Shown here in pieces: positions 12,301 through 29,016 of a stretch of DNA of 64,000 nucleotides. Source of the DNA: Chondrosia reniformis (taxonomy: Eukaryota > Porifera > Demospongiae > Chondrillida > Chondrillidae); contig OX359192.1 of NCBI GenBank assembly GCA_947172415.1, forward strand, positions 3,784,501 to 3,848,500, given 5' to 3'. Position 1 is the stretch's first letter. Every line of letters begins with the position of its first letter. The position numbers and the translations under genes were made by a program. Below the pieces are notes generated by a model. That model was not told the DNA's origin. It saw only the letters and a program-made list of their open reading frames with translations, and did no database searches.

Positions 12301-15300
12301 GGAGCCAACCTTCTATTGAACCAGGGCATCCTCGTACCTTTTATCCAGACGATGTAATCAGTAACATCATCGGTCACGTGAGTTCCACAATATATGTAGT
12401 AAATGAAGTCCTATTTATATACCACTCACTTTTGACTCTACATATATATGCAATATATAAGATATATAATATGCATATAAGATCTATACAATATATATTA
12501 CACAAAAGATATATTATACATATATAATATTGGTGCTTTTTTTTCTGTTTTAGGACCAAACCTGGTATTGAACCAGGGCGTCCTTGTACCTTGTATCCAG
12601 AAGATGTCATCCGTAACACCATCGGTCAGGTGGGTTCCACAATATATGTTGTAAATGAATCCTATTTATATACCACTCAATTTTTGACTCTACATATATA
12701 TTCAATATATAAGATATATAATATGCATATAATATATATACAATATATATTGCATATAAAATATATAATACATATATAAGAAGTATCTTTTTTCTTTTTC
12801 ACTACCCAACCTGGTATTTAACCAGGGCATCCTCATACCTTGTATCCAGACGATGTCATCCGTAACACCATCGATAACGTCGGTCACCCTATATATGTTG
12901 TAAATGAAGTCCTATTTATATACTACTCACTTTTGACTCTACATATATATGCAATATATAAGATATATAATATGCATATAAGATCTATACAATATTTATT
13001 ACACAAAAGATATATTATACATATATAAGATTAGTACTTTTTTTTCAGGACCAATTTATATACCACTCACTTTTGACTCTACATATATATGCAATATATA
13101 TATATATATATATAATATGCATATAAGATATAAACAATACATATTACATATAAGATATATAATACATATATAAGATGTATGCTTTTTTTTCTTTTTTCAA
13201 GACCCAACCTGGTATTGAACCAGGGCATCCTCGTACCTTGTATCCAGACGATGTCATCTGTAACATCATCGGTCACTTGAGTTCAAAATATATGTAGTAA
13301 ATGAAGTCCTATTTATATACCAGTCACTTTTCACTCTACATATATATGCAATATATAAGATATATAATATGCATATAAGATCTATACAATATATAATACA
13401 CAAAACATATATTATACATATATAAGATTAGTGCTTTTTTTCTTTTTTCAGGACCAAACTTGGTATTGATCCAGGGCATCCTTGTACCTTGTCTCCAGAC
13501 GATGTCATTCGTAACACCATTGATAACGTCGGTCACCCAATATATGTTGTAAATGAAGTCCTACTTATATACCACTCACTTTTGACTCTACATATATATG
13601 CAATACATAAGATAAATAATATGCATATAAGATCTATACAATATATATTACACAAAGTATATATTATACATATATAAGATTAGTGCTTTTTTTTCTTTTT
13701 TCATGACCAAACCTGGTATTGAACCAGGGCATCCTCGTACCTTGTATCCAGACGATGTCATCCGTAACAACATCGGTCACGTAGGTTCCACAATATATGT
13801 AGTAAATGAAGTTCTATTTATATACCACTCAGTTTTGACTCTACATATATATGTGATATATAAGATATATAATATGAATATAAGAAATATACAATATATA
13901 TTACATATAAAATATATAATACATATATAAGATGTATGCTTTTTTCTTTTTCAGGACCCAACCTGGTATTGAACCAGGGCATCCTCATACCTTGTATCCA
14001 GACGATGTCATCCGTATCACCATCGTTAACATCGGTCACCCAATATATGTTGTAAATGAAGTCCTATTTATATACCAGTCAGTTTTGACTCTACATATAT
14101 ATGCAATATATAAGATATAAAATATTCATATAAGATCTATACAATATATATTACACAAAAGATATTTATACATATATAAGATTTGTCCTTTTTTTTCTTT
14201 TTCAAGACCCAACCTGGTATTGAACCAGGGCATCCACATACCTCATATCCAGACGATGTCATCCGTAACGCCATCGATAATGTTGGTCACCCAATATATG
14301 TTGTAAATGAAGACCTATTTATATACCACTCACTTTTGACGCTACATATATTATGCAATATATAAGATATATAATATGCATATAAGATCTATACAATATA
14401 TTTTACACAAAAGATATATTATACATATATAAGATTAGTGCTTTTTTTCTTTTTAGGCCCAAACCTGGTATTGAACCAGGGCATCCTCGTACCTTGTATC
14501 CAGAGAATGTCATCCGTAACAACATCAGTCTAGTGGGTTCCACAATATATGTAGTAAATGAAGTCCTATTTATATAACACTCACTTTTAACTCTACATAT
14601 ATATTCAATATATAAGATATATAATATGCATATAAAATATATACAATATATATTACATATAAGATATATAATACATATATAAGATATATGCTTTTTTTCT
14701 TTTTTTCTTTTATCAGGATTCAACCTGGTATTGAATCAGGGAATCATCGTACCTTGTATTTAGACGATGTCATCTGTATCACCATTGGTCACGTCAGTCA
14801 CCCAATATATGTTGTAAATGAATTCCTATTTATATATCACTCATTTTTAACTATACGTATATATGCAATATATATAATATGCATATAAGATATAAACAAA
14901 ATATAATACATAAAAGATATATAATACATATATAAGATGTATGCTTTTTTCTTTTTCAGGACCAAACCTGGTATTGAACCAGGGCATCCTCATACCTTGT
15001 ATCCAGACGATGTCATCCGTAACACCATCGATAACGTCGATTACCCAATATATGTTGTAAATGAAGTCCTATTTATATACCACTCACTTTTGACTCTGCG
15101 TATATATGCAATATATATATATATATATATAATATGCATATAAGATATAAACAATATATATTACATATAAGATATATAATACATATATAAGATGTATGCT
15201 TTTTTTCTTTTTTCAGGACCGAACTTGGTATTGAACCAAGGCATCCTAGTACCTTGTATCCAGACGATGTAATCCGTAATATCATCGGTCACGTGAGTTC

Positions 15301-16734
15301 CACAATATATGTTGTAAATGAAGTCCTATTTATATACCACTCACTTTTGACTCTACATATATATGCAATATATAAGATATATAATATGCATATAAGATCT
15401 ATAAAATATATATTACAAAAAAGATATATTATACATATATAAGATTAGTGCTTTTTCATTTTTAGGACCAAACCTGGTATTGAACGAGGACATCCTCGTA
15501 CCTTGTATCCAGACCATGTCATCCGTAACACCTTCGGTCAGGTGGGTTCCACAATATGTGTTGTAAATGAAGTCCTATTTATATACCACTCACTTTTGAC
15601 ACCGTATATATGCAATATATAAGATATATAATATGCATATAAAATATATACAATATATATTACATATAAGATATATAATACATATATAAGATATATGCTT
15701 TTTTCTTTTTTACTTTTATCATGACCCAACCTGGTATTGAATCAGGGAATCATCGTACCCTGTGTCCAGACGATGTCATCCGTATCACCATCGGTCACGT
15801 CAGTCACCCAATATATGTTGTAAATGAAGTCCTATTTATATACCACGCATTTTTAACTCTACGTTTATATTCAATATATATAATATGCATTTAAAATATA
15901 ATCAATATATATTACATATAAGATAAATAATACATATATAAGATGTAAGCTTTTTTCTTTTTCAGGACCCCACCTGGTAGTGAACTAGGGCATCCTCATA
16001 CCTTGTATCCAGACGATGTCATCCGTAACACCATCGAAAACGTCGATCACCCAATATATGTTGTAAATGAAGTCCTATTTATATACCACTCACTTTTGAC
16101 TCTACATATATATGCAATATATAAGATATATAATATGCATATAAGATCTATATCATATATATTACACAAAAGATATTTTTAAATATATAAGATTTGTGCT
16201 TTTTTTTCTTTTTTAGGACCAAACCTGGTATTGAACCAGGGCATCCCCGTACCTTTTATCCAGACGGATGTAATCCGTAACAACATCGGTCACGTGGGTT
16301 CCACAATATATGTAGTAAATGAAGTCCTATTTATATACCACTCACTTTTGACTCTACATATATATGCAATATATAAGATATATAATATGCATATAAGATA
16401 TATACAATATATATTACATATAAAATATATAATACATATATAAGATGTATGCTTTTTCTTTTTCAAGACCCAACCTGGTATTGAACCAGGGCATCCACAT
16501 ACCTTGTATCCAGACGATATCATCCGTAACACCATCGATAACGTTAGTCACCCAATATATGTAGTAAATGAAGTCCTATTTATATACCACTCACTTTTGA
16601 CTCTACATATATATGCAATATATAAGATATATAATATGCATATAAAATATATACAATATATATTACATATAAGATATATAATACATATATAAGATATATG
16701 CTTTTTTTCTTTTTTTCTTTTATCAGGATTCAAC

Positions 16735-19700
16735 CTGGTATTGAATCAGGGAATCATCGTACCTTGTATTTAGACGATGTCATCTGTATCACCATCGGTC
16801 ACGTCAGTCACCCAATATATGTTGTAAATGAATTCCTATTTATATATCACTCATTTTTACCTATACGTATATATGCAATATATATAATATGCATATAAGA
16901 TATAAACAAAATATAATACATAAAAGATATATAATACATATATAAGATGTATGCTTTTTTTCTTTTTCAGGACCAAACCTGGTATTGAACCAGGGCATCC
17001 TCATACCTTTTATCCAGACGATGTCATCCGTAACACCATCGATAACGTCGATTACCCAATATATGTTGTAAATGAAGTCCTATTTATATACCACTCACTT
17101 TTGACTCTGCGTATATATGCAATATATATATATATATATATAATATGCATATAAGATATAAACAATATATATTACATATAAGATATATAATACATATATA
17201 AGATGTATGCTTTTTTTTCTTTTTTCAGGACCGAACTTGGTATTGAACCAAGGCATCCTAGTACCTTGTATCCAGACGATGTAATCCGTAATATCATCGG
17301 TCACGTGAGTTCCACAATATATGTTGTAAATGAAGTCCTATTTATATACCACTCACTTTTGACTCTACATATATATGCAATATATAAGATATATAATATG
17401 CATATAAGATCTATACAATATATATTACAAAAAAGATATATTATACATATATAAGATTAGTGCTTTTTCATTTTTAGGACCAAACCTGGTATTGAACGAG
17501 GACATCCTCGTACCTTGTATCCAGGCGATGTCATCCGTAACAACATCGGTCACGTGGGTTCCACAATCTATGTAGTAAATGAAGTCCTATTTATATACCA
17601 CTCACTTTTGACTCTACATATATATGCAATATATAGGATATATAATATGCATAAAAGTTATATACAATATATATTACATATAAAATATATAAAACATATA
17701 TAAGATGTATGCTTTTTTCTTTATCACAACCCAACCTGGTATTGAAACAGGGCATCCTCATACCTTGTATCCAGACGATGTCATCCGTAACACCATCGAT
17801 AACGTCGGTCACCCAACATATGTAGTAAATGAAGTCCTATTTATATACCACTCACTTTTGACTCTACATATATATGCAATATATAAGATATATAATATGC
17901 ATATAAAACATATACAATATATATTACATATAAGATATATAATACATATATAAGATATATGCTTTTTTTCTTTTTTTCTTTTATCAGGATTCAACCTGGT
18001 ATTGAATCAGGGAATCATCGTACCTTGTATTTAGACGATGTCATCCGTAACACCTTCGGTCAGGTGGGTTAAACAATATGTGTTGTAAATGAAGTCCTAT
18101 TTATATACCACTCACTTTTGACAACGTATATCTGCAATATATAAGATATATATTATGCATATAAAATATATACAATATATATTACATATAAAATATATAA
18201 TACATATATAAGATGTATGCTTTTTTTTCTTTTTCAGGACCCAACCTGGTATTGAACCAGGGCATCCTTGTACCTTGAATCCAGATGATGTCATCCGTAA
18301 CACCATCGGTCAGGTGGGTTCCACAATATATGTTGTAAATGAAGTCCTATTGATATACCACTCACTTTTGACAACGTATATATGCAATATATAAGATATA
18401 TAATATGCATATAAATATATACAATATATATTACATATAAGATATATAATACATATATAAGATAGATGCTTTTTTCTTTTTTACTTTTCTCATGACCCAA
18501 CCTTGCATTGAACCAGGGAATCATCGTACCTTGTATCCAGACGATGTCATCCATATCGCCATCGGTCACGTCAGTCACACAATATATGTTGTAAATGAAG
18601 TCCTATTTATATACCACTCATTTTTAACTCTACGTATATATGCAATATATATAATATGTATATAAAATATAAACAATATATATTACATATAAGATATATA
18701 ATACATATATAAGATGTATGCTTTTTTCTTTTTCAGAACTCAACCTGGTATTAAACCAGGGCATCCTCATACCTTGTATCCAGGCGATGTCATCCGTAAC
18801 ACCATCGATAACGTCGATCACCCAATATATGTTGTAAATGAAGTCCTATTAATATACTACTCACTTTTGACTCTACGTATATATGCAATATATATATATA
18901 TATAATATGCATATAAGATATAAACAATATATATTACATATAAGATATATAATACATATATAAGATGTATCCTTTTTTCTTTTTTCATGTCCCAACCTGG
19001 TATTGAACCAGGGCATCCTCGTACCTTGTATCAAGACGATGTCATCCGTAACATCATCGGTCACATGAGTTCCAAAAGATATGTAGTAAATGAAGTCCTA
19101 TTTATATACCCCTCACTTTTGACTCTACATATATATGCAATATTTAAGATATATAATATGCATATAAAATATATACAATATATATTACATATAAGATATA
19201 TAATACATATATAAGATATATGCTTTTTTCTTTTATATCTTTTTTCAGGACCCAACCTGGTATTGAATCAGGGAATCATCATACCTTGTATCCAGACAAT
19301 GTCATCCGTATCACCATCTGTCAAGTCTGTCACCCAATATATGTTGTAAATGAAGTCCTATTTATATACCACTCACTTTTAACTCTACGTATATATACAA
19401 TATCTATATATATAATATGAATATAAGATATAAACAATACATATTACATATAAGATCTAAATACATATATAAGATGTATGCTTTTTTTCTTTTTCAGGAC
19501 CCAACCTGGTATTGAAACAGGGCATCCTCATTCCTTGTATCCAGACGATGTCATCCCTTTTACCATCGATAACGTCGGTCACCCAATATATGTTGTAAAT
19601 GAAGTCCTATTTATATACCACTCACTTTTGACTCTACATATATTTGCAATATAAATATATATATATATATAATATGCATATAAGATATAAACAATATATA

Positions 19701-20162
19701 TTACATATAAGATATATAATACATATATAAGATATATGCTTTTTTCTTTTATATCTTTTTTCAGGACCCAACCTGGTTTTGAATCAGGGAATCATCATAC
19801 CTTGTATCCAGACGATGTCATCCGTATCACCATATGTCAAGTCTGTCACCCAATATATGTTGTAAATGAAGTCCTATTTATATACCACTCACTTTTAACT
19901 CTACGTATATACACAATATCTATATATATAATATGAATATAAGATATAAACAATACATACTACATATAAGATCTAAATACATATATAAGATGTATGCTTT
20001 TTTTCTTTTTCAGGACCCAACCTGGTATTGAAACAGGGCATCCTCATTCCTTGTATCCAGACGATGTCATCCCTATTACCATCGATAACGTCGGTCACCC
20101 AATATATGTTGTAAATGAAGTCCTATTTATATACCACTCACTTTTGACTCTACATATATTTG

Positions 20163-20199
<37 letters not shown>

Positions 20200-21316
20200 G
20201 CATATAAGATATAAACAATATATATTACATATAAGATATATAATACATATATAAGATGTATCCTTTTTTTCTTTTTTCAGGACCCAACCTCGTTTTGAAC
20301 CAGGGCATCCTCGTACCTTGTATCCAGACGATGTCATCCGTAACAACATTGGTCACTTGGGTTCCACAATATATGTAGTAAATGAAGTCCTATTTATACA
20401 CCACTCACTTTTGACTCTACATATATATGCAATATATAAGATATATAATATGCATATAATGTATATACAATATATATTACATATAAGATATATAATACAT
20501 TTATAATATGTAAGCTTTTTTCTTTTTTCAGGAACCAACCTTTAATTGAACCAGGGCATCCTCGTACCTTGTATCCAGACGATGTCATCCGTAACACCAT
20601 CAGTCAGGTGGGTTCCAAAATATATGTTGTAAATGAAGTCCTATTTATATACCACTCACTTTTGACTATGTATATAGGCAATATATAAGATATACAATAT
20701 GCATATAAAATATATGCAATACATATTACATACAAGATATATAATACATATATAAGATATACGTTTTTCTTTTTTATCTTTTATCAGGACGCAACCTGGT
20801 ATTGAATCAGGGAATCATTGTACCTTGTATCCAGACGATATCATCCGTATCACCATCGGTCAAGTCAGTCACCCAGTATATGTTGTAAAGGAAGTCCTAT
20901 TTATATACCACTCACCTGTGACTCTACGTATATATGCTATATATATATATATATATATATATATAATGTGCATATAAGATATAAACAATATATATTACAT
21001 ATAAGATATACATTACATATTTAAGATGTATTCTTTTTTTCTTTTTTCAGGATCCAACCTGGTATTGAAACAGGGCATCCTCGTACCTTGTATCCAGACG
21101 ATGTCATCCGTAAAAACATCGGTGACGTGGTTTCCAAAATATATGTAGTAAATGAAGTCCTACTTATATACCACTCACTTTTGACAACGTATATATGCAA
21201 TATATAAGATATATAATATGCATATAAAATATATACAATATATATTACATATAAGATATGTAATACATATATAACATATATTCTTTTTTCTTTTTTTCTT
21301 TTATCAGGACCGAACC
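16735..21316. repeat. Higher-order repeat copy 1 (period 4581 bp)
   Basis: This block, about 18 monomers, is followed immediately by a near-identical copy at 21317-25930. Landmarks are offset by exactly 4581 bp throughout, for example 16951/21532, 17705/22286 and 19994/24575. I noticed only a few substitutions, such as CTTTTATCC versus CTTGTATCC near 17008/21589, CATATGTC versus CATCTGTC near 19833/24414, and AAGATATAA versus AAGGTATAA near 19683/24264. This is a very recent tandem duplication, or an assembly duplication. Confidence 0.9.
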
Positions 21317-24300
21317 TGGTATTGAATCAGGGAATCATCGTACCTTGTATTTAGACGATGTCATCTGTATCACCATCGGTCACGTCAGTCACCCAATATA
21401 TGTTGTAAATGAATTCCTATTTATATATCACTCATTTTTACCTATACGTATATATGCAATATATATAATATGCATATAAGATATAAACAAAATATAATAC
21501 ATAAAAGATATATAATACATATATAAGATGTATGCTTTTTTTCTTTTTCAGGACCAAACCTGGTATTGAACCAGGGCATCCTCATACCTTGTATCCAGAC
21601 GATGTCATCCGTAACACCATCGATAACGTCGATTACCCAATATATGTTGTAAATGAAGTCCTATTTATATACCACTCACTTTTGACTCTGCGTATATATG
21701 CAATATATATATATATATATATAATATGCATATAAGATATAAACAATATATATTACATATAAGATATATAATACATATATAAGATGTATGCTTTTTTTTC
21801 TTTTTTCAGGACCGAACTTGGTATTGAACCAAGGCATCCTAGTACCTTGTATCCAGACGATGTAATCCGTAATATCATCGGTCACGTGAGTTCCACAATA
21901 TATGTTGTAAATGAAGTCCTATTTATATACCACTCACTTTTGACTCTACATATATATGCAATATATAAGATATATAATATGCATATAAGATCTATACAAT
22001 ATATATTACAAAAAAGATATATTATACATATATAAGATTAGTGCTTTTTCATTTTTAGGACCAAACCTGGTATTGAACGAGGACATCCTCGTACCTTGTA
22101 TCCAGGCGATGTCATCCGTAACAACATCGGTCACGTGGGTTCCACAATCTATGTAGTAAATGAAGTCCTATTTATATACCACTCACTTTTGACTCTACAT
22201 ATATATGCAATATATAGGATATATAATATGCATAAAAGTTATATACAATATATATTACATATAAAATATATAAAACATATATAAGATGTATGCTTTTTTC
22301 TTTATCACAACCCAACCTGGTATTGAAACAGGGCATCCTCATACCTTGTATCCAGACGATGTCATCCGTAACACCATCGATAACGTCGGTCACCCAACAT
22401 ATGTAGTAAATGAAGTCCTATTTATATACCACTCACTTTTGACTCTACATATATATGCAATATATAAGATATATAATATGCATATAAAACATATACAATA
22501 TATATTACATATAAGATATATAATACATATATAAGATATATGCTTTTTTTCTTTTTTTCTTTTATCAGGATTCAACCTGGTATTGAATCAGGGAATCATC
22601 GTACCTTGTATTTAGACGATGTCATCCGTAACACCTTCGGTCAGGTGGGTTAAACAATATGTGTTGTAAATGAAGTCCTATTTATATACCACTCACTTTT
22701 GACAACGTATATCTGCAATATATAAGATATATATTATGCATATAAAATATATACAATATATATTACATATAAAATATATAATACATATATAAGATGTATG
22801 CTTTTTTTTCTTTTTCAGGACCCAACCTGGTATTGAACCAGGGCATCCTTGTACCTTGAATCCAGATGATGTCATCCGTAACACCATCGGTCAGGTGGGT
22901 TCCACAATATATGTTGTAAATGAAGTCCTATTGATATACCACTCACTTTTGACAACGTATATATGCAATATATAAGATATATAATATGCATATAAATATA
23001 TACAATATATATTACATATAAGATATATAATACATATATAAGATAGATGCTTTTTTCTTTTTTACTTTTCTCATGACCCAACCTTGCATTGAACCAGGGA
23101 ATCATCGTACCTTGTATCCAGACGATGTCATCCATATCGCCATCGGTCACGTCAGTCACACAATATATGTTGTAAATGAAGTCCTATTTATATACCACTC
23201 ATTTTTAACTCTACGTATATATGCAATATATATAATATGTATATAAAATATAAACAATATATATTACATATAAGATATATAATACATATATAAGATGTAT
23301 GCTTTTTTCTTTTTCAGAACTCAACCTGGTATTAAACCAGGGCATCCTCATACCTTGTATCCAGGCGATGTCATCCGTAACACCATCGATAACGTCGATC
23401 ACCCAATATATGTTGTAAATGAAGTCCTATTAATATACTACTCACTTTTGACTCTACGTATATATGCAATATATATATATATATAATATGCATATAAGAT
23501 ATAAACAATATATATTACATATAAGATATATAATACATATATAAGATGTATCCTTTTTTCTTTTTTCATGTCCCAACCTGGTATTGAACCAGGGCATCCT
23601 CGTACCTTGTATCAAGACGATGTCATCCGTAACATCATCGGTCACATGAGTTCCAAAAGATATGTAGTAAATGAAGTCCTATTTATATACCCCTCACTTT
23701 TGACTCTACATATATATGCAATATTTAAGATATATAATATGCATATAAAATATATACAATATATATTACATATAAGATATATAATACATATATAAGATAT
23801 ATGCTTTTTTCTTTTATATCTTTTTTCAGGACCCAACCTGGTATTGAATCAGGGAATCATCATACCTTGTATCCAGACAATGTCATCCGTATCACCATCT
23901 GTCAAGTCTGTCACCCAATATATGTTGTAAATGAAGTCCTATTTATATACCACTCACTTTTAACTCTACGTATATATACAATATCTATATATATAATATG
24001 AATATAAGATATAAACAATACATATTACATATAAGATCTAAATACATATATAAGATGTATGCTTTTTTTCTTTTTCAGGACCCAACCTGGTATTGAAACA
24101 GGGCATCCTCATTCCTTGTATCCAGACGATGTCATCCCTTTTACCATCGATAACGTCGGTCACCCAATATATGTTGTAAATGAAGTCCTATTTATATACC
24201 ACTCACTTTTGACTCTACATATATTTGCAATATAAATATATATATATATATAATATGCATATAAGGTATAAACAATATATATTACATATAAGATATATAA

Positions 24301-24743
24301 TACATATATAAGATATATGCTTTTTTCTTTTATATCTTTTTTCAGGACCCAACCTGGTTTTGAATCAGGGAATCATCATACCTTGTATCCAGACGATGTC
24401 ATCCGTATCACCATCTGTCAAGTCTGTCACCCAATATATGTTGTAAATGAAGTCCTATTTATATACCACTCACTTTTAACTCTACGTATATACACAATAT
24501 CTATATATATAATATGAATATAAGATATAAACAATACATACTACATATAAGATCTAAATACATATATAAGATGTATGCTTTTTTTCTTTTTCAGGACCCA
24601 ACCTGGTATTGAAACAGGGCATCCTCATTCCTTGTATCCAGACGATGTCATCCCTATTACCATCGATAACGTCGGTCACCCAATATATGTTGTAAATGAA
24701 GTCCTATTTATATACCACTCACTTTTGACTCTACATATATTTG

Positions 24744-24780
<37 letters not shown>

Positions 24781-25930
24781 GCATATAAGATATAAACAAT
24801 ATATATTACATATAAGATATATAATACATATATAAGATGTATCCTTTTTTTCTTTTTTCAGGACCCAACCTCGTTTTGAACCAGGGCATCCTCGTACCTT
24901 GTATCCAGACGATGTCATCCGTAACAACATTGGTCACTTGGGTTCCACAATATATGTAGTAAATGAAGTCCTATTTATACACCACTCACTTTTGACTCTA
25001 CATATATATGCAATATATAAGATATATAATATGCATATAATGTATATACAATATATATTACATATAAGATATATAATACATTTATAATATGTAAGCTTTT
25101 TTCTTTTTTCAGGAACCAACCTTTAATTGAACCAGGGCATCCTCGTACCTTGTATCCAGACGATGTCATCCGTAACACCATCAGTCAGGTGGGTTCCAAA
25201 ATATATGTTGTAAATGAAGTCCTATTTATATACCACTCACTTTTGACTATGTATATAGGCAATATATAAGATATACAATATGCATATAAAATATATGCAA
25301 TACATATTACATACAAGATATATAATACATATATAAGATATACGTTTTTCTTTTTTATCTTTTATCAGGACGCAACCTGGTATTGAATCAGGGAATCATT
25401 GTACCTTGTATCCAGACGATATCATCCGTATCACCATCGGTCAAGTCAGTCACCCAGTATATGTTGTAAAGGAAGTCCTATTTATATACCACTCACCTGT
25501 GACTCTACGTATATATGCTATATATATATATATATATATATATATAATGTGCATATAAGATATAAACAATATATATTACATATAAGATATACATTACATA
25601 TTTAAGATGTATTCTTTTTTTCTTTTTTCAGGATCCAACCTGGTATTGAAACAGGGCATCCTCGTACCTTGTATCCAGACGATGTCATCCGTAAAAACAT
25701 CGGTGACGTGGTTTCCAAAATATATGTAGTAAATGAAGTCCTACTTATATACCACTCACTTTTGACAACGTATATATGCAATATATAAGATATATAATAT
25801 GCATATAAAATATATACAATATATATTACATATAAGATATGTAATACATATATAACATATATTCTTTTTTCTTTTTTTCTTTTATCAGGACCGAACCTGG
25901 TATTGAATCAGGGAATCATCGTACCTTGTA
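21317..25930. repeat. Higher-order repeat copy 2 (period 4581 bp)
   Basis: Second copy of the block above. Identity ends near 25930, where the sequence reads CCAGACGAGGTC instead of TTAGACGATGTC as at the start of copy 2. Its beginning, near 21317, matches 16736 onward. Confidence 0.9.
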
Positions 25931-26369
25931 TCCAGACGAGGTCATCCGTATCACAATCGGTCACTTCAGTCACCCAATATAGGTTGTAAATGAAGTCCTA
26001 TTTATGTACCACTCACTTTTAACTCTTCGTATATATGCAATATATACATATATATAATATGCATATAAGATATAAACAATATATATTACATATAAGATAT
26101 ATAATACATATATAAAATGTATGCTTTTTTTTCTTTTTCAGGACCCAACCTGGTATTGAACCAGGGCATCCTCATACCTTGTATCCAGACGATGTCATCC
26201 GTAACACCATCGATAACTTCGGTCACCCAATATATGTTGTAAATGAAGTCCTATTTATATACCACTCACTTTTGACTCTACATATATATGCAATATATAT
26301 ATATATATATAATGTGCATATAAGATATAAACAATATATATTACATATAAGATATACATTACATATTTA

Positions 26370-28480
26370 AGATGTATTCTTTTTTTCTTTTTTCAGGATC
26401 CAACCTGGTATTGAAACAGGGCATCCTCGTACCTTGTATCCAGACGATGTCATCCGTAAAAACATCGGTGACGTGGTTTCCAAAATATATGTTGTAAATG
26501 AAGTCCTACTTATATACCACTCACTTTTGACAAAGTATATATGCAATATATAAGATATATAATATGCATATAAAATATATACAATATATATTACATATAC
26601 AATATATAATACATATATAAGATGTATGCTTTTTTTTTTTTCAGGACCCAACCTGGTATTGAACCAGGGCATCCTCGTACCTTGTATCCAGACGATGTCA
26701 TCCGTAAAAACATCGGTGACGTGGTTTCCAAAATATATGTAGTAAATGAAGTCCTACTTATATACCACTCACTTTTGACAACGTATATATGCAATATATA
26801 AGATATATAATATGCATATAAAATATATACAATATATATTACATATAAGATATGTAATACATATATAAGATATATGCTTTTTTTCTTTTTTTCTTTTATC
26901 AGGACCCAACCTGGTATTGAATCAGGGAATCATTGTACCTTGTATCCAGGCGAGGTCATCCGTATCACAATTGGTCACGTCAGTCACCAAATATAGGTTG
27001 TAAATGAAGTCCTATTTATATACCACGCATTTTTAACTCTACGTATATATTCAATATATATAATATGCATTTAAAATATAATCAATATATATTACATATA
27101 AGATATATAATACATATTTAAGATGTATGCTTTTTTCTTTTTTCAGCACCCAACCTGGTATTGAACCAGGGCATCCTCATACCTTGAATCCAGTCGATGT
27201 CATCCCTAACACCATCAATAACGTCGGTCACCCAATATATGTTGTAAATGAAGTCCTATATATTTACCACTCACTTTTGACTCTACATATATATGCAATA
27301 TATATACATATATATAATGTGCATATAAGATATAAACAATATATATTACATATAAGATATACATTACATATTTAACATGTATTCTTTTTTCTTTTTTCAG
27401 GATCCAACATGGTATTGAACCAGGGCATCCTCGTACCTTGTATCCAGACGATGTCATCCGTAAAAACATCGGTGACGTGGTTTCCAAAATATATGTTGTA
27501 AATGAAGTCCTACTTATATACCACTCACTTTTGACAAAGTATATATGCAATATATAAGATATATAATATGCATATAAAATATATACAATATATATTACAT
27601 ATACAATATATAATACATATATAAGATGTATGCTTTTTTTTTTTTCAGGACCCAACCTGGTATTGAACCAGGGCATCCTCGTACCTTGTATCCAGACGAT
27701 GTCATCCGTAAAAACATCGGTGACTTGGTTTCCAAAATATATGTAGTAAATGAAGTCCTACTTATATACCACTCACTTTTGACAACGTATATATGCAATA
27801 TATAAGATATATAATATGCATATAAAATATATACAATATATATTACATATAAGATATGTAATACATATATAAGATATATGCTTTTTTTCTTTTTTTCTTT
27901 TATCAGGACCCAACCTGGTATTGAATCAGGGAATCATCGTACCTTGTATCCAGGCGAGGTCATCCGTATCACAATCGGTCACCTCAGTCACCCAATATAG
28001 GTTGTAAATGAAGTCCTATTTATATACCACGCATTTTTAACTCTACGTATATATTCAATATATATAATATGCATTTAAAATATAATCAATATATATTACA
28101 TATAAGATATATAATACATATTTAAGATGTATGCTTTTTTCTTTTTTCAGCACCCAACCTGATATTGAACCAGGGCATCCTCATACCTTGTATCCAGACG
28201 ATGTCATCCCTAACACCATCAATAACGTCGGTCACCCAATATATGTTGTAAATGAAGTCCTATATATTTACCACTCACTTTTGACTCTACATATATATGC
28301 AATATATATACATATATATAATGTGCATATAAGATATAAACAATATATATTACATATAAGATATACATTACATATTTAACATGTATTCTTTTTTCTTTTT
28401 TCAGGATCCAACATGGTATTGAACCAGGGCATCCTCGTACCTTGTATCCAGACGATGTCATCCGTAAAAACATCGGTTAC
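26370..28480. repeat. Two tandem copies of a four-monomer block (period 1004 bp)
   Basis: Landmarks at 26591 and 27127 recur at 27595 and 28131. The block contains a subfamily with GTAAAAACATCGGTGACGTG. Small differences distinguish the copies (for example GACGTGG versus GACTTGG). Confidence 0.85.
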
Positions 28481-29016
28481 GTGGGTTCCACAATATATGT
28501 AGTAAATGAAGACCTACTTATATACCACTCACTTTTGACAATATATATATGCAATATATAAGATATATAATATGCATATAAAATATATACAATATATATT
28601 ACATATAAGATATGTAATACATATATAAGATATATGCTTTTTTTCTTTTTGTCTTTTATCAGGACCCAACCTGGTATTGAATCAGGGAATCATCGTACCT
28701 TGTATCCAGACGAGGTCATCCGTATCACAATCGGTCACGTCAATCACCCAATATAGGTTGTAAATGAAGTCCTATTTATGTACCACTCACTTTTAACTCC
28801 TCGTATATATGCAATATATATATATATATAATATGCATATAAGATATAAACAATATATATTACATATAAGATATATAATACATATATAAAATGTATGCTT
28901 TTTTTCCCTTTCAAGACCCAACCTGGTATTGAACGAGGGCATCCTCATACCTTGTATCCAGACGATGTCATCCGTAACACCATCGGTCACGTCAGTCACC
29001 CAATATATGTTGTAAA

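Noticed and set aside
27215-27676. 153-codon open frame, the longest in the satellite
   Set aside because: It is two fused monomer frames of the 1004-bp block; no domain.
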